From assembly GCF_949987535.1 (NCBI RefSeq), contig NC_080068.1, forward strand, positions 78,827,254 to 78,891,253: 64,000 bases of DNA, read 5' to 3'. The stretch comes from Balaenoptera acutorostrata (Eukaryota; Chordata; Mammalia; Artiodactyla; Balaenopteridae). A program made the translations under genes and the position numbers. This document shows, piece by piece, positions 61,300 to 64,000 of this stretch (position 1 is the stretch's first letter; every line of letters begins with the position of its first letter). The notes under the pieces were generated by a model that made no database searches, had not been told where the DNA came from, and was given only the letters and a program-made list of their open reading frames with translations.

Positions 61300-61828
61300 A
61301 GACAGTTAGAAATTAAGCCACATAACAGAAATAGAGAAAATTATACAGATAAAGAATTCTTACAGATCAATAAGAAAAATAAAAACCACACAAATTCTTA
61401 AAAATGGGTAAGGAATGCAAACACTAATTTTACAAAAGAAAGACTTATGGCTAATAAACACAAAAACATGCTTAATATCTCTATTGACAAGGGAAATGAA
61501 AATTAAAATAAACTACCATTTCATGTCCATCAGACTGACAAAAATCTAAACCTCCCAAATGTCAGGTCCCTAGAATTCTTATTTACTTCTACAGCAAGTG
61601 TAAATTGATACAATCATTGGGAGAACAATGATGCAATATCGAGTCATGCAGAAGACGCAAATACACTCAGATCCTGAAAGTCTACTTCCTATAAAACCCT
61701 TATGTGCCCAAGAAAACAACTATAATAATGTTCAATGCATCCTTTTTTATAATTTCTAAAAGTTAGAACTACACACCATCAATAAGAGAATGAATTTTAA
61801 AAACTGTGACACGAAATACTCTACATAG
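61300..61828 (+). mobile_element. Very old L1/HAL1 ORF2-end fragment, left part
   Basis: ttcttacagatcaataagaa, tcagactgacaaaaatctaa, atgtgcccaagaaaacaac and atcaataagagaatgaat. It appears to continue at 62050-62460 after the DNA transposon. Confidence 0.65.
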
Positions 61829-62049
61829 TAGACCCTTGAACAACGAGGGGGGTTAGGGATACCGACCCCCTGCTCAGACAAAAATTGAAGTATAACTTAT
61901 AGTTGGCCCTCCATATACCCAGTTCCTCCACATCTACACATTAAATCAACAGTGGATTGTGTAGTACTGCAGTATTTACTATGGAAAAAAATCCGCATAT
62001 AAACAGATTCATGCAGTTCAAACCCATGTTGGCCAAGGGTCAACTGTAG
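61828..62049 (+). mobile_element. Tigger/MER2-like DNA transposon
   Basis: Left end agtagacccttgaacaac and right end ggccaagggtcaactgt are terminal inverted repeats of the Tigger group (Tc1/mariner superfamily), flanked by TA. Internal atataacttatagttggccc fits. Non-autonomous, about 220 bases. Confidence 0.82.
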
Positions 62050-62460
62050 TTTAAAATTGAAGAACTAGAGCAATATGCATTGTCACAGATAAATCTCAAA
62101 AAACAACGTTGAGAAGAAAAGTTGTAGGAGATGTAGAATATTATAACCATCTATGAAAAAAATTTTTTTTAAAGTTTAAAATACTAAAAGGTGATTTTAC
62201 ACTCAAAAATACTGTGTTTATCAATAGTAAAAACAAAAATATGAATGGGGGGATGTACTCAACCCCAGCATAGTGGTTACTTACAAGAAGGAAAGAGAAC
62301 AGAATGAGCTTTGTCTGTATGTTTTATTTCTTGGGCAGGTGGAGGAGGAGCTAAACCCAGTATGAGTTAAGATCTATTAAATCTGGACCGTGGATATAAA
62401 GATGTTCATATATTATTTCTTAACTTCTAAGTCTAAAATATAATTTTTTAAAACATCTTT
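62050..62460 (+). mobile_element. Very old L1/HAL1 fragment, right part
   Basis: tgtcacagataaatctcaaa and gtgattttacactcaaaaat, followed by a diverged 3' end. Confidence 0.55.
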
Positions 62461-62529
62461 AAAGATAATGGATAGGAAGCAAGCAACAGATATGATTATA
62501 CTCTATTCTTTCCACCATAACCAGTAAAC

Positions 62530-62710
62530 AGAGTCAGAGACCTGGTTTTAAACCTCTGTTCCACGAAGTTACTCGACACTGAGGAAAATTACTTAATTTC
62601 TTCAGAGCTGCAACTTTCTAATCCATAAAACAAGAATAACACCCATCTCATAAGGCTGTCATATATATAAAGTATCGGACAGTAGACATTCAACTACAGG
62701 TAGTTACTGT
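62530..62710 (-). mobile_element. MIR SINE
   Basis: Antisense MIR: gacctggttttaaacctctg, cttaatttcttcagagctgc, aataacacccatctcataag. Confidence 0.75.
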
Positions 62711-62727
62711 TTTAAATTTGCAGTAAA

Positions 62728-62908
62728 GGCACTTCCTTGGTGGTCCAGTGGGTAAGACTCCACGCTCCCAATGCAGGGGGCCCAGGTTCAATCCCTGGCC
62801 GGGGAACTAGATCCCGCATGCGTGCCACAACTAAGTAGTCCACATGCCGCAACTAAAGATGACGTGCCACAACTAAGACCCAGAGCAGCCAAAATAAATA
62901 AATAAATG
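62728..62908 (+). mobile_element. CHR-1 type SINE
   Basis: gcacttccttggtggtccag head. Exact duplication taaatttgcagtaaa at 62712-62726 and 62909-62923 region. Confidence 0.92.
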
Positions 62909-63524
62909 TTAAATTTGCAGTAAAAGCAAAGAACTAAAGGGAGGGAAAGGACAAGGGTTTTGAATGAAATGAACTTGTCTCACCTTTTCAGAATTACATA
63001 ACAGAACATATGATGGATGTCAATGGATGTGACCACGACTTTCTAGTTTCCAAGACCCAACTTTAAAATAGGGATTTTACAAAGGAATTCAAGATTACAC
63101 ACCAGAGGATTAGCATATGGATTCCATGGTCCAGTTAAAGGAGACCAGAGCCATGTCAAGAAATCCAAAATAATCCCATTACTCCATATTATATGAAAGG
63201 CTCCCAAATAATTTACTTCTTTTTCACTCAGAAAGGTCATTTTAACACAAACTTCTCTCCAATTTATAACTGTCTCCTAAAGAAAGACTAACTAACATCT
63301 TCAGAACAAAGCCCACATATATTCTTTTATATTCCCCTTGGCCACCAGCCTCCATAGGTTATTTGCACACAAAGAAACAATATCAGAAGTACTAAAGTCC
63401 CTCATCATGTTAAGCCTTTTCTGGAGGCAAATTCGTGTAGAGCTTTCACTAAACCATTGAAGGAAACCTTTATGGTCCAAGGACAACAATAAGCAGAGTA
63501 TGAAAGTACAATTAATTTTGACAT

Positions 63525-63710
63525 CTTAGCAGCTATCCATTTACTGAATGTTCCAAGCATTGCTCTAAGCACTGTAAAGCCTCTCTTGATCTCCCTATTT
63601 ACAGATAAGAAAGCTGAAACAGTCAGTGCTGTAGGTATTAAGCAGAAAAGCCAGGACTGAACACAAATCTAATTCCAAAGCCTACACTCTTAATCACTAA
63701 GCTAAACTCA
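63525..63710 (+). mobile_element. MIR SINE
   Basis: gttccaagcattgctctaag, atttacagataagaaagctg, tacactcttaatcactaagc: MIR order conserved. Confidence 0.8.
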
Positions 63711-64000
63711 CTACATTATGCTTGGGGAAGTAAGTATATCTGCCTCCTGGCAAAATTTTCTCACACCAAGAGAGAAAAGCAAAATATAGTTAAATACAAT
63801 ACTCAATATTGAACTGTCACCCACTGTTGTACTTAGTTTTATTAGCATTCAGCTTTTATGGTATTGTTTATGAAAAGTATAGTCCCATAAAGCAACCATA
63901 TATAATGGTTGGAGTAAACTGGTATGCCAAAAGCTTGGGTGAAGTTCACCATTAACCAGATTTGAGTCACTGAGCAACAATCAATCTCTCTAGGCCTGTT

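Overview
This 64 kb window is intronic DNA from a placental mammal, most likely a cetacean. It is packed with about 31 tRNA-derived SINEs of the CHR type (5' end reading gcttccctggtggcgcagtgg), which belong to whales, hippos and ruminants. L1 3' ends of the artiodactyl/cetacean type are abundant. I saw no BovB LINE, which argues against a ruminant.

The only host gene I can support is UBE2K (ubiquitin-conjugating enzyme E2 K, E2-25K/HIP2) on the minus strand. Three consecutive coding exons are present: exon 2 at 32434-32527, exon 3 at 27845-27903 and exon 4 at 18274-18356. They encode residues 22-100 without a gap, including the HPN motif and the catalytic Cys92. Exon 1 must lie beyond base 64000 and exons 5-7 beyond base 1. 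The window is therefore part of intron 4 (1-18273), introns 3 and 2, and a large part of intron 1 (32528-64000).

Layout: 1-18273 (intron 4) is dominated by L1. A minus-strand L1 copy that ends early (720-3981) sits beside a nested complex (5942-13386), in which a full-length but inactive L1 lies inside an older L1 3' end. 18357-32433 (introns 3 and 2) holds SINEs, MIR, L2, old L1 pieces and a small unidentified retrocopy (24619-24782). 32528-64000 (intron 1) holds an exact 45-bp direct repeat, a DNA transposon carrying two L1 insertions (36558-38721), a badly deleted old L1 (41275-44770), a solo LTR (47607-48013), a long L2 remnant (52700-55350) and a processed TTLL1 pseudogene (57940-59858) that itself carries a SINE.

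No RNA gene, CRISPR array, operon or unknown protein-coding system is visible. The interesting content is retrotransposition history: an L1 transcript that appears to have been polyadenylated prematurely, an L1 3' transduction, a pair of SINEs sharing the same non-SINE 3' tail, and a GC-AG intron in UBE2K. Repeat family names come from recalled consensus features, not from a search.
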